Below are positions 23,180-31,986 of a DNA stretch of 64,000 nt, piece after piece. Below the pieces are notes generated by a model. That model saw only the letters and a program-made list of their open reading frames with translations, was not told where the DNA came from and ran no database searches. The DNA lies in assembly GCF_014646675.1 (NCBI RefSeq), contig NZ_BMNS01000002.1, positions 362,662-426,661 on the forward strand. Direction: 5' to 3'. The position numbers were made by a program, and so were the translations under genes. The number at the start of each line of letters is the position of its first letter. Position 1 is the first letter of the stretch. The DNA comes from Lutibacter litoralis. Its GTDB lineage: Bacteria; Bacteroidota; Bacteroidia; Flavobacteriales; Flavobacteriaceae.

Positions 23180-23406
23180 TAGTTGTTATTTTAAGGTTTC
23201 TAAATTAATGAATTTTTAAAATAAAAAGGCGTTTATTTTTGATTTCATGATTTTCAATCTTTTAATATAAGGAAGCACAACTAAATAAAACTCTTGTGTG
23301 TCAATTTCTGCTTTTCATTGTGATTTTTCTGTTGTTTATAGATATTTCTTTTAATAAGCTACTTCCTTTTTTATGTTTATACTTTAACAATTAACTTAAT
23401 TTATTT

Positions 23407-26400
23407 ATGAAAAAATTAATAACACTATTAATTCTGGTTTTTTCACTTGTTAATACACATTTAGTAAAAGCACAAGTAAAAACTATTTCTGGTACAGTAA
23501 CCGCTGCATCAGATGAGACTCCTTTACCAGGAGTAAATGTCCTTATACAAGGAACAACAAGAGGAAGTCAAACTAATTTTGATGGTTACTATACTATTGA
23601 AGCTTCAAAAGGAGATGTTTTAATATTTTCTTTTATTGGTATGGAATCAAAATCAGTTACAATTGGAGATGAAATTACAATAAATGTTATTTTATCTGAT
23701 GATGCTCAAAGTTTAGATGAGGTTATTATTACGGCCTTAGGAATGAAAAAAGAAAAGAAAGCATTAACCTATTCGGCCCAAGAAGTTAAAGGTGAAGACC
23801 TAACAAGGGTAAAACAAACAAACCCAATTAATAGTTTATCTGGTAAATCTGCTGGTATAACTATTACAAAAAGTGCCTCTGGAGCAGGTGGAGCATCAAA
23901 AGTTGTTTTAAGAGGAAACTCTTCTACTACTAACAACGACCCTTTATATGTTATTGACGGTATCCCAATGTCTAATAGCGGTAACGGACAAAACGGTGAA
24001 GAGCCAGGAACAAGTATTTTTGGAGGTCATATTGGAAACAGAGATGGTGGTGACACTATGTCTTTAATAAATCCAGATGATATTGAAAGTATGTCTGTAT
24101 TAAAAGGTGCTTCTGCTGCTGCATTATACGGAAGTCAGGGTGCTAATGGTGTAATTCTTATTACTACAAAAAGCGGAAAAGACGGAAAAGTTAGCGTTAA
24201 TTTCAGCTCTAATATTACTGTTGACAATGTGACTTCTTTACCTAAATTACAAACAGAATACCAATCAAATTCAGTTGGACAACGAATTACCGAAAATGGT
24301 AATGTAACTGACCCAAAATCTTGGGGGGCAAAAACAAGTGGATTGTCTAATAATGTTGATGATTTCTTTCAAACTGGATACACTGCAATTCAATCGCTAT
24401 CATTAACTGCCGGAAATAAAAAAGCACAAACCTATTTTTCATATGCAAATACTTCTGCCGGAGGAATAATACCAAATAATAAATTGATTAGAAATAACTT
24501 TAATTTAAGAGAAACCGCTAATTTTTTAAATGAAAAAATTAAAGTTTCTGCAAGTATAAATTTATCTGACCAAAGAATTAACAACAGACCAACAAATGGT
24601 TTGTATTCTAATCCAATAACTGGACTTTACCTTCATCCTGTAGGAATTGATTTAAATTCATATAAAAATTATGAATACTTTAATTCATCTACAAATATGA
24701 TGGATCAATACGCAACTTCTTTTGATGAAAACATACAACAAAATCCTTACTGGTTAGTAAACAAAAACCCAAGTAAAGATATTGCTCAAAGAGTTCTTGC
24801 AAGTGCAAGTGTACAGTTTCAAATTAACGAAAATATTTCACTTCAATCTAGAGGTAGTTTTGATAAATCATTTTTTACATTCGACAAAAGAATGTATGCT
24901 GGTAGTGATAGAACATTTGTACCTGCAACTGGTAGATACATTTTAGAAAAAACTGAAAACACACAACAGTATATAGATTTAATTGCAACTTATAATAAAG
25001 ATCTTTCTGAGAATTTTAGTTTCTCAGGAGTGTTAGGTACAAGTTTAACAAAATCATCAATTGGAGATAGAATTTCTCTAGATTCAGGAAATGGAAAAGG
25101 CTTAACATATCCAAATGTATTTACAATTGGAAATTTTGCCGATACTAACAGTATTTTACAAAGTGTATTTAATAAAGAAGTACAATCTGTTTTTGGATCT
25201 GCTAATTTTAGCTATAAAAATTTATTATTTTTAGATGTAACTGGTAGAAACGACTGGTCTTCAACATTGGTAAATACAAATTCCGAATCATTTTTTTATC
25301 CATCATTTGGTTTAACGGGTGTGCTTTCAGATATGTTTGAATTACCTGAAGCTATCTCATTTGCAAAAATAAGAGCTTCTTATGCTATTGTTGGTAAAGA
25401 TATTCCAACCTATGCTACAGTTCCATTAAACTCTATACCTGTAGAACAAGGTAATTTTACAAAACCAACTTTTGGTGTTAAAGAAGGCGAAACATTAGAA
25501 CCAGAAAAACAAAATTCATTTGAAATTGGTACAGAATGGAGATTTTTTCATAATAGACTTGGGGTTGACTTAACATATTACAATACAAAAACAACCAACC
25601 AAATATTCTTTATTGCTGCCGAGCCAAACGTACAAGGATATACACAAAATATTGTAAATGCCGGTGAAATTTCTAACAGTGGTATTGAATTAGTTTTAAA
25701 CGGAAGACCAATTGAAAACGATAATTTTAAATGGAATACTGCAATTAACTTTGCTCAAAACAGCAATAAAGTAATAGCTGTACATCCATCATTACAAAAT
25801 GGAGAAGCAATTATAACTGCTCCAGGTGTTAATGGGTATGCTTATTCATTAATTGAAGGTGAAGACTTTGGAAGTATTCGTGGTCGTTCAATTCAAAGAG
25901 ATTCAAACGGTACTCCAATAGTATCCGACGATTCAGGTAATTTAACATTAGAAAGTACCGATTTTGAAACAATTGCACACGCGCAACCGGATTTTACACT
26001 AGGATGGAATAATTCCTTCGACTATAAAAACTTTACAATAAACTTTTTAGTTGATGCAAAAATTGGTGGAGATGTTGTTAGTGTTACAGAAGCTATAAAC
26101 GATTTTTACGGAGTTTCACAAGCAACTGCTGATGCTAGAAATATAAATAACGGAATGATTGATGTTGTGGACTCTAACGGGATGGCTAAAAAAATGACAG
26201 CTCAAGACTATTACTTACAATCTGGTGGTAGAGCTGGTTTATTTGGCGAGTATGTATATAGTGCAACAAATGTTAGCTTAAGAGAAGTTTCTGTTGGATA
26301 TAATCTAAAATTCGAAGAAAAATTTATCGAAAACCTTAAATTTTCTTTAATTGCAAACAACCTTTTCTTTATCTATAAAGACGCTCCATTTGACCCAAAC

Positions 26401-26496
26401 ATTGCTTCAAGTACAGGTATTGGTTTACAAGGTGTAGACATTTATGGTCAACCATCTACAAGAAGTATTGGATTAAACATTAACGTAAATTTTTAA
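23407..26496 (+). CDS. SusC/RagA family TonB-dependent outer-membrane transporter
   Basis: A 1029-residue porin-like transporter that imports glycans or peptides with a SusD partner. A signal peptide (about 1-23) precedes a CarboxypepD_reg-like domain (ISGTVTAASDETPLPGVNVL, RGSQTNFDGYYTI). The TonB-box region (LDEVIITALGMKKEKKALTY) follows, then the plug (NDPLYVIDGIPMSN, IESMSVLKGASAAALYGSQG, ANGVILITTKSGK). The remainder forms the 22-strand barrel, ending in aromatic residues (GLNINVNF). There is no N-terminal STN domain, so no anti-sigma signalling is expected; this agrees with the adjacent two-component system. SusD follows after 4 nt. Confidence 0.96.
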   Translation: MKKLITLLILVFSLVNTHLVKAQVKTISGTVTAASDETPLPGVNVLIQGTTRGSQTNFDGYYTIEASKGDVLIFSFIGMESKSVTIGDEITINVILSDDAQSLDEVIITALGMKKEKKALTYSAQEVKGEDLTRVKQTNPINSLSGKSAGITITKSASGAGGASKVVLRGNSSTTNNDPLYVIDGIPMSNSGNGQNGEEPGTSIFGGHIGNRDGGDTMSLINPDDIESMSVLKGASAAALYGSQGANGVILITTKSGKDGKVSVNFSSNITVDNVTSLPKLQTEYQSNSVGQRITENGNVTDPKSWGAKTSGLSNNVDDFFQTGYTAIQSLSLTAGNKKAQTYFSYANTSAGGIIPNNKLIRNNFNLRETANFLNEKIKVSASINLSDQRINNRPTNGLYSNPITGLYLHPVGIDLNSYKNYEYFNSSTNMMDQYATSFDENIQQNPYWLVNKNPSKDIAQRVLASASVQFQINENISLQSRGSFDKSFFTFDKRMYAGSDRTFVPATGRYILEKTENTQQYIDLIATYNKDLSENFSFSGVLGTSLTKSSIGDRISLDSGNGKGLTYPNVFTIGNFADTNSILQSVFNKEVQSVFGSANFSYKNLLFLDVTGRNDWSSTLVNTNSESFFYPSFGLTGVLSDMFELPEAISFAKIRASYAIVGKDIPTYATVPLNSIPVEQGNFTKPTFGVKEGETLEPEKQNSFEIGTEWRFFHNRLGVDLTYYNTKTTNQIFFIAAEPNVQGYTQNIVNAGEISNSGIELVLNGRPIENDNFKWNTAINFAQNSNKVIAVHPSLQNGEAIITAPGVNGYAYSLIEGEDFGSIRGRSIQRDSNGTPIVSDDSGNLTLESTDFETIAHAQPDFTLGWNNSFDYKNFTINFLVDAKIGGDVVSVTEAINDFYGVSQATADARNINNGMIDVVDSNGMAKKMTAQDYYLQSGGRAGLFGEYVYSATNVSLREVSVGYNLKFEEKFIENLKFSLIANNLFFIYKDAPFDPNIASSTGIGLQGVDIYGQPSTRSIGLNINVNF

Positions 26497-26500
26497 GAAA

Positions 26501-28078
26501 ATGAAGAAACTAATAAAATATACACTAGCAACTATAATTGCTGTTGGTTTAATTAACTGTACTGGCGACTTTGAAGACATCAATACAGATCCAAATGGAA
26601 TTTCCAACGAAAGCCTAACCCAAATGAACAATCATATTGGAGGTTCATTTACTCCAATGTTTTTAAATGTTTTTAATGTTACTCCTGCGTGGAATTACCA
26701 ATTACAACAAAATTTAATGGGTGATGTATTTTCGGGCTATTTAACACCTCCTACCCCCTTTGCTGGAAATGTAAATAATATGACCTACTCTTTAGTAGAT
26801 GGTTGGAATGGATTTCCTTGGGCAGATGCTTATGGAAGTGTAATGCCGTTTGTATTAGATATTAAAAATGCTGTTGAGGTAGGTGGAGATGAAGCAGGTG
26901 TGAAGTTTGTACACTTAGCTAATATAATTAGAGTATCTGCAATGCATCGCGTATCGGATATTTATGGCCCAATTCGTTATTCAAAATTTGACGATTTTGA
27001 AACTACTGGAGAATATGATTCTCAGGAAGTAGCATATACTACATTTTTTAATGAATTAGGTGCCGCTATTGATGGTTTAAAACAATTTGAGAACGATGCA
27101 CAATTTATACCTTTTGATATGTCTGCCCTTAATGGAGATATTGCAATGTGGAGAAAATATGCCAACTCTTTAAGATTAAGATTGGCAATGAGAGTGGTAA
27201 ATGTTAATCCTACATTGTCTAAAACTCAAGGTGAATTAGCTCTAAATAGTGATGCTGGATTTTTAGAAACTACAGATATGGTAATAAACACAGGTTTTGA
27301 ACATCCAATTAGTGTTCTTAGTAATTCTTGGGGTGATACTAGAATGAGCGCAGAAATGGAATCAATTTTAACAGGTTTTAATGATGGTAGAATCGAAAGA
27401 TATTTCACTCCTTCTGCAGATCCTAGTTTACCTGGTGAATATAAAGGAATTAGAATGGGTATAGAAATTGAAGCAAAAGGTCAATATTTAAATCACGCTT
27501 CTGTTGGAAGTTTAGTAGATGAAGAGACTATGCAGTGGATGACTGCTGCCGAAGTTTGGTTTTTACGCGCTGAAGCAGCATTAAGAGGCTGGTCAAATGC
27601 TGGAAATGCTAAATCTAATTACCAATCTGGTGTAACCGCTTCGTTTACACAACACGGTGTTTCAGGTGTTGACTCTTATTTAAGTGATAACACAAGTACG
27701 CCTGCAGATTTTGTTGATGCACTTAACCCTATAAATAATATTGCATATCCTAGTGATGTAAAAATTGCTTACGATAATTCTGGAACAAATGAAGATCAAT
27801 TAGAGCAAATAATTACTCAAAAGTGGATTGCGATGTTTCCCGATGGTCAAGAAGCTTGGAGCGAATTTAGAAGAACTGGTTACCCCAAAATATATCCAGT
27901 AGTTGTAAATAATAGCGGTGGAAAAATTGATACAGATATTCAAGTTAGAAGAATAAACTTTGTTAGTAATGAAGTTAATACAAATGGAGCAAATGTTGCA
28001 ACTGCTGTTGGTTATTTAAACGGTCCAGACAATGGAGGAACCAGACTTTGGTGGGATATTGCTGGAAGCAATTTTTAA
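26501..28078 (+). CDS. SusD/RagB family surface glycan-binding lipoprotein
   Basis: A 525-residue lipoprotein; lipobox GLINC with the lipidated Cys at residue 20, followed by TGDFEDINTDPNG, the usual SusD start. The alpha-helical TPR-like core carries WRKYANSLRLRLAMRVVN and AEVWFLRAEAALRGWSNAG, and near the C terminus QKWIAMFPDGQEAWSEFRRT, all typical of the SusD-like_2 subgroup. It caps the SusC barrel and binds the ligand outside the cell. It is separated from susC by only 4 nt and followed by a strong terminator, so the transcription unit is susC-susD. Confidence 0.95.
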   Translation: MKKLIKYTLATIIAVGLINCTGDFEDINTDPNGISNESLTQMNNHIGGSFTPMFLNVFNVTPAWNYQLQQNLMGDVFSGYLTPPTPFAGNVNNMTYSLVDGWNGFPWADAYGSVMPFVLDIKNAVEVGGDEAGVKFVHLANIIRVSAMHRVSDIYGPIRYSKFDDFETTGEYDSQEVAYTTFFNELGAAIDGLKQFENDAQFIPFDMSALNGDIAMWRKYANSLRLRLAMRVVNVNPTLSKTQGELALNSDAGFLETTDMVINTGFEHPISVLSNSWGDTRMSAEMESILTGFNDGRIERYFTPSADPSLPGEYKGIRMGIEIEAKGQYLNHASVGSLVDEETMQWMTAAEVWFLRAEAALRGWSNAGNAKSNYQSGVTASFTQHGVSGVDSYLSDNTSTPADFVDALNPINNIAYPSDVKIAYDNSGTNEDQLEQIITQKWIAMFPDGQEAWSEFRRTGYPKIYPVVVNNSGGKIDTDIQVRRINFVSNEVNTNGANVATAVGYLNGPDNGGTRLWWDIAGSNF

Positions 28079-28120
28079 AATTACACATAAGTAATTATAT
28101 TTGAATTAGTTAAATGTTAT

Positions 28121-28150
28121 AAACGGGAGTTAACCACTCCCGTTTATTTT
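28121..28150 (+). terminator. intrinsic terminator of the susCD operon
   Basis: AAACGGGAGT (28121-28130) pairs with ACTCCCGTTT (28136-28145) around TAACC, followed by ATTTTT. The remaining gap up to the GH20 gene (to 28360) shows no other recognisable feature. Confidence 0.9.
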
Positions 28151-28360
28151 TAAAAAATCATTAAACTAATAAACACTACGTAAGTTTTTATCCAACCAAA
28201 TAACTAAACCCAAACTATTATTAATATCAATCTGAGAATTATTTTAAGAATTCCAGCTTAGAAAAGCACATATTGTAATATTTTTTAATTTAACTATAGC
28301 TTCGGACTTCCCAATTTTATTGTTATAAAATACTTTAAAAAAACCTTACAAAAATTTATT

Positions 28361-30394
28361 ATGAAGAATCTCACATTATTATTTTTAGCATTCTATTCAA
28401 TTATCGGCATCAGTCAGTCTAAAGACATGAATTTAATGCCTTGGCCCCAAGAAATTACTCTAGGAAATTCAATAGTTGAAGTTAAACCGAATTTTACAAT
28501 TGTTGTAAATCAAGAAATAACAGAAAGAATAGAGGTTGCAACCACTAAATTTTTAAGAAGACTAAGTGGCAGAACTGGTATTTTCTTGGAAAATGGATTT
28601 GCTTTTAAGCATTCTGAAATTAAAAATCCTTCCTTAGAAATCACCTATAAAAGAGTGGGGAATTTAGAAATTAATGAAGACGAATCGTATCAATTAAATA
28701 TCTTCCCAACTAAAATTACAATTGAAGCAACTACAGATATTGGTGTAATTTATGCCTTAGAAACTTTACTGCAGTTGGTTGACAATAATGAAACAACCTA
28801 TTTTTTTCCTGAAGTTATTATTAAAGATTTCCCAAGATTTACTTGGCGAGGTTTAATGATTGATGTTGCACGTCATTTTCATCCTGTAGACGTAATAAAA
28901 AGAAATTTAGATGCAATGGCTTCTGTTAAAATGAATGTGCTTCATTGGCATTTAACAGACGATCAAGGATTTAGAGTAGAGTCTAAGACACATCCTAAAC
29001 TCCATCTATTAGGTTCAGACGGATTTTTTTATACACAAGAACAGATTAAAGATGTAGTAAAATATGCAGGAGACCGAGGTATTCGTGTTGTTCCAGAAAT
29101 TGATGTTCCTGGACATGCAACTGCTATTTTAACTGCATATCCAGAAATTGGAAGTAAAGACACTATTTATTCAATTGAACGATTTTCAGGTATCTTTGAC
29201 CCAACTTTAGACCCTACAAACGAAAAAACCTATGCCTTTTTAGCAGATCTATTTGAAGAAATAGCTGCACTATTTCCTGATAAGTATTTTCATATTGGAG
29301 GCGATGAAAATGAAGGAAAACATTGGGATGAAAATAACCATATTCAAGATTTTAAAAGAAAACATAATTTAAAAACCAATCACGACTTACAAACATTCAT
29401 GAATATTCGTTTAGATACCATTTTATCTAAACTAGGAAAAAATTTAATGGGTTGGGAAGAAATTATGACTGATGAAATGCCAACCACAGCATTAATTCAT
29501 TCTTGGAAAGGTGTAAATGAAGGTGTTAAACCCGGAAGTTCATTAGCCACAGCTGCAAAAAACGGATACAATACAATTCTTTCAAATGGTTATTATGTTG
29601 ATTTAATGCAACCTGCAAGTGAACATTATATTGTGGATCCAATGCCAAAGAACAACACATTAACTTCCGAAGAAAGAAAACGCGTTTTAGGTGGCGAAGC
29701 TACAATGTGGAGTGAATTAGCAACCAGTGAAACATTAGACTCTAGATTATGGCCAAGAACAGCAGCAATTGCAGAACGATTTTGGTCTTCAGAAGAAATT
29801 AAAGATATTTCAAGTATGTATAACCGACTAGAAACAATTAGTTTTAGGTTAGAAGAACTAGGAATAAATCATATTAAAAACAAAGCCGTAATTTTAAGAA
29901 ACATTACAAATAACCAAAGTATTGAAGCTTTAGAAGTATTGACAAAAATTTACGAACCTTTAAAAATTTACACTAGAAATAAAGGAGGAACAGAATATAA
30001 AACTTACTCACCTTTTACTTTATTTGCAGATGCTTGTACTGCAGACGCTTCTGATGCTATTGTGTTTAACAATTTAGTTTCAGACTATATTGAAACTGAA
30101 AATAGTGCTGCAAAAAATAAGATACTTGTATTTTTAAACAAATGGGCTAAAAATCAAGAGCAATTTTCAAAAATAAAAGTTAAAAATCCTATTTTAAAAA
30201 GTATTGAACCGTTGTCTAAAAATATTACTAGAATTTCTAAAGATTTAATTAAAATTATTGAAACAAAAGAAACCTCAAAAGCATCGCAACAATCTATAAA
30301 ATCTCAATTAATAGAACTAGAAAAACCTTTAGTCGATGTTGAATTAGCAATTCTTAAAAGTTTAGAAAAACTTTCCTCATTTATTTTTGAATAA
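28361..30394 (+). CDS. beta-N-acetylhexosaminidase, glycoside hydrolase family 20
   Basis: A 677-residue exported enzyme that releases terminal GlcNAc/GalNAc from glycans or chitin oligosaccharides by substrate-assisted catalysis. A signal peptide (about 1-18) is followed by the GH20b alpha/beta domain, then the catalytic barrel: FTWRGLMIDVARHFHPVDVI, LHWHLTDDQGFRVESKTHP, VPEIDVPGHATAIL and the catalytic pair D315-E316 in FHIGGDENEGKHW. GWEEIMTDEM and GGEATMWSELATSETLDSRL follow, with RTAAIAERFW closing the barrel. The last 140 residues form a helical extension frequent in Bacteroidota GH20 proteins. It follows susCD on the same strand with its own transcription likely, since a terminator intervenes. 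Confidence 0.95.
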   Translation: MKNLTLLFLAFYSIIGISQSKDMNLMPWPQEITLGNSIVEVKPNFTIVVNQEITERIEVATTKFLRRLSGRTGIFLENGFAFKHSEIKNPSLEITYKRVGNLEINEDESYQLNIFPTKITIEATTDIGVIYALETLLQLVDNNETTYFFPEVIIKDFPRFTWRGLMIDVARHFHPVDVIKRNLDAMASVKMNVLHWHLTDDQGFRVESKTHPKLHLLGSDGFFYTQEQIKDVVKYAGDRGIRVVPEIDVPGHATAILTAYPEIGSKDTIYSIERFSGIFDPTLDPTNEKTYAFLADLFEEIAALFPDKYFHIGGDENEGKHWDENNHIQDFKRKHNLKTNHDLQTFMNIRLDTILSKLGKNLMGWEEIMTDEMPTTALIHSWKGVNEGVKPGSSLATAAKNGYNTILSNGYYVDLMQPASEHYIVDPMPKNNTLTSEERKRVLGGEATMWSELATSETLDSRLWPRTAAIAERFWSSEEIKDISSMYNRLETISFRLEELGINHIKNKAVILRNITNNQSIEALEVLTKIYEPLKIYTRNKGGTEYKTYSPFTLFADACTADASDAIVFNNLVSDYIETENSAAKNKILVFLNKWAKNQEQFSKIKVKNPILKSIEPLSKNITRISKDLIKIIETKETSKASQQSIKSQLIELEKPLVDVELAILKSLEKLSSFIFE

Positions 30395-30403
30395 AAACAA
30401 AAT

Positions 30404-30429
30404 TAACAAGGGAGCCTGCTCCCTTGTTA
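30404..30429 (+). terminator. strong hairpin after the GH20 gene
   Basis: TAACAAGGGAGC and GCTCCCTTGTTA form a 12-bp perfect stem with a CT loop, 10 nt after the stop. No long T run follows, but the position and stability favour a terminator. Confidence 0.7.
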
Positions 30430-30481
30430 TTAATCCTTCAATTCATCACTAACATTCCATTTAAACTTCTAAAGTATTTAT

Positions 30482-30489
30482 TATATTTG
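30482..30489 (+). promoter_or_regulatory. -7 element (TATATTTG) for pyrH-frr
   Basis: TATATTTG fits TAnnTTTG; TTT at 30460-30462 with a 19-nt spacer approximates the -33 element. Transcription near 30496 leaves about 13 nt before the ATG at 30509 and excludes the TTG codon at 30497 as the start. Confidence 0.65.
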
Positions 30490-30508
30490 CATAACTTTGA
30501 AAGAAATT

Positions 30509-31216
30509 ATGACTTATAAAAGAATTCTATTAAAATTAAGTGGTGAAGCTCTAATGGGTGATCGCCAACATGGAATAGACCCAAAAAGATTAGCAGATTA
30601 CGCTCAAGAAATTAAAAATATTGTAGATAAAGGTATTGAAGTTGCCATTGTTATTGGTGGTGGAAATATTTTTAGAGGTGTTGCCGGAGCAAGTAACGGT
30701 ATCGATAGAGTTCAGGGAGACTACATGGGTATGCTTGCAACTGCAATAAACGGTTTGGCATTACAAAGTGCTATTGAAACTGCTGGTGTTAAAACCAGAT
30801 TACTTACTGCTATAAAAATGGAACAAGTTGCCGAGCCTTTTATAAAAAGAAGAGCGGTACGCCATTTAGAAAAAGGACGTGTGGTAATTTTTGGCTGCGG
30901 AACGGGAAATCCTTATTTTACAACAGACACAGCTGCAGTTTTAAGAGCAATAGAAATAGGTGCTGAAGTCATTTTAAAAGGAACACGTGTAGACGGAATT
31001 TACAACTCCGATCCTGAAAAAAATGTAAATGCTATTAAATTTGATTCTATTACATATAAAGATGTCATGAATAAAGGTCTAAAGGTTATGGATATGACAG
31101 CTTTTGCCCTAAGTCAAGAAAATAATTTACCTATTATAGTTTTTGATATGAATACAAAAGGTAATCTTGAAAAAGTAACTTCAGGAGAAAATATTGGAAC
31201 AATAGTTGATAATTAA
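30509..31216 (+). CDS. pyrH: uridylate kinase (UMP kinase)
   Basis: A 235-residue hexameric enzyme converting UMP to UDP in pyrimidine nucleotide synthesis. [15 protein letters not shown] is the family start with the catalytic Lys-Leu-Ser-Gly; [45 protein letters not shown] and [15 protein letters not shown] are all canonical. ATG 30509 gives the normal N terminus and length; the frame extends four codons upstream only by a TTG that coincides with the transcription start. It forms an operon with frr (23 nt gap), a widespread arrangement. Confidence 0.97.
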   Translation: MTYKRILLKLSGEALMGDRQHGIDPKRLADYAQEIKNIVDKGIEVAIVIGGGNIFRGVAGASNGIDRVQGDYMGMLATAINGLALQSAIETAGVKTRLLTAIKMEQVAEPFIKRRAVRHLEKGRVVIFGCGTGNPYFTTDTAAVLRAIEIGAEVILKGTRVDGIYNSDPEKNVNAIKFDSITYKDVMNKGLKVMDMTAFALSQENNLPIIVFDMNTKGNLEKVTSGENIGTIVDN

Positions 31217-31239
31217 TGTTAAATTAAAATTTTTCAATT

Positions 31240-31794
31240 ATGAATGAAGAATTAAACTTTATTATAGATAGCACAAAAGAATTAATGCAAGAAGCCATTT
31301 TGCATTTAGAAAAAGAATTCAGAAATATTAGAGCTGGAAAAGCAAGTCCTGCAATGTTAGGGAATGTAACTGTAGATTATTATGGTTCTCAAACACCTTT
31401 AGCTCAAGTTGCCAATGTGGGTACTATGGATGCTCATACAATTACTGTGCAACCTTGGGAAAAGAACATGTTACACGAAATTGAAAAAGCCATTATGAAT
31501 GCAAATTTAGGTTTTAACCCTATGAATAATGGTGAAGTTGTTATTATTAATGTTCCTGTATTAACGGAAGAACGACGTAGAAATTTATCTAAACAAGCCA
31601 AAGCAGCTGCAGAAGATGCTAAAGTTAGTATAAGAAATGATCGTAGAGAAGCAATGCACGAAATTAAAAAAACGGATGCTTCTGAAGATATGAAAGCTAA
31701 TGCCGAAGTAGATGTTCAAGCGTTAACAGATAAATTTAGTCAAGAAGTTGATGACCATTATAAAGTGAAAGATGCAGAAATTATGAAGGTTTAA
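31240..31794 (+). CDS. frr: ribosome recycling factor
   Basis: A 184-residue tRNA-shaped protein that splits post-termination ribosomes together with EF-G. The sequence LEKEFRNIRAGKASPAMLGN, VDYYGSQTPLAQVANVGTMD, HTITVQPWEKNML and PVLTEERRRNLSKQAKAAAE covers both domains; the three-helix bundle is formed by both ends. Length and content are standard. It is the second gene of the pyrH-frr unit and is followed by a 192-nt non-coding stretch with nested inverted repeats. Confidence 0.98.
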   Translation: MNEELNFIIDSTKELMQEAILHLEKEFRNIRAGKASPAMLGNVTVDYYGSQTPLAQVANVGTMDAHTITVQPWEKNMLHEIEKAIMNANLGFNPMNNGEVVIINVPVLTEERRRNLSKQAKAAAEDAKVSIRNDRREAMHEIKKTDASEDMKANAEVDVQALTDKFSQEVDDHYKVKDAEIMKV

Positions 31795-31836
31795 TTTAAA
31801 TGAACCTTATTTATCTGGTTCTAAAAGACAAAAAGG

Positions 31837-31967
31837 CTATCTAAAAAGTACATTTAACCTAATTACGAAAGCATATTTTAATCTTAAATTGTAAACTAAA
31901 AGCATAAAGATTATTCTATTTTTCGTATTAATGGATTTTAATTAAAACTTTTTAGATAGTTTTTTTT
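31837..31967 (+). other. nested inverted-repeat region between frr and the DUF5686 gene (long-loop terminator or structured RNA)
   Basis: CTATCTAAAAAGT (31837-31849) is exactly complementary to ACTTTTTAGATAG (31947-31959), and the right arm runs into eight T residues. Inside this pair TACGAAA (31864-31870) matches TTTCGTA (31921-31927), and inside that AATCTT (31880-31885) matches AAGATT (31907-31912). The three pairs are properly nested. The outer 13-bp match with T tract is hard to explain by chance; the inner ones are weak in such AT-rich DNA. Confidence 0.45.
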
Positions 31968-31986
31968 ATACACTAAAAATAAATTA

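Noticed and set aside
23269..23368. AAGGAAG ... CTTCCTT inverted repeat upstream of susC
   Set aside because: The arms are only 7 bp and about 85 nt apart, within what chance gives; not claimed as a LytTR site.
30497..30508. TTG start for pyrH four codons upstream
   Set aside because: It coincides with the predicted transcription start; ATG 30509 gives the family N terminus.
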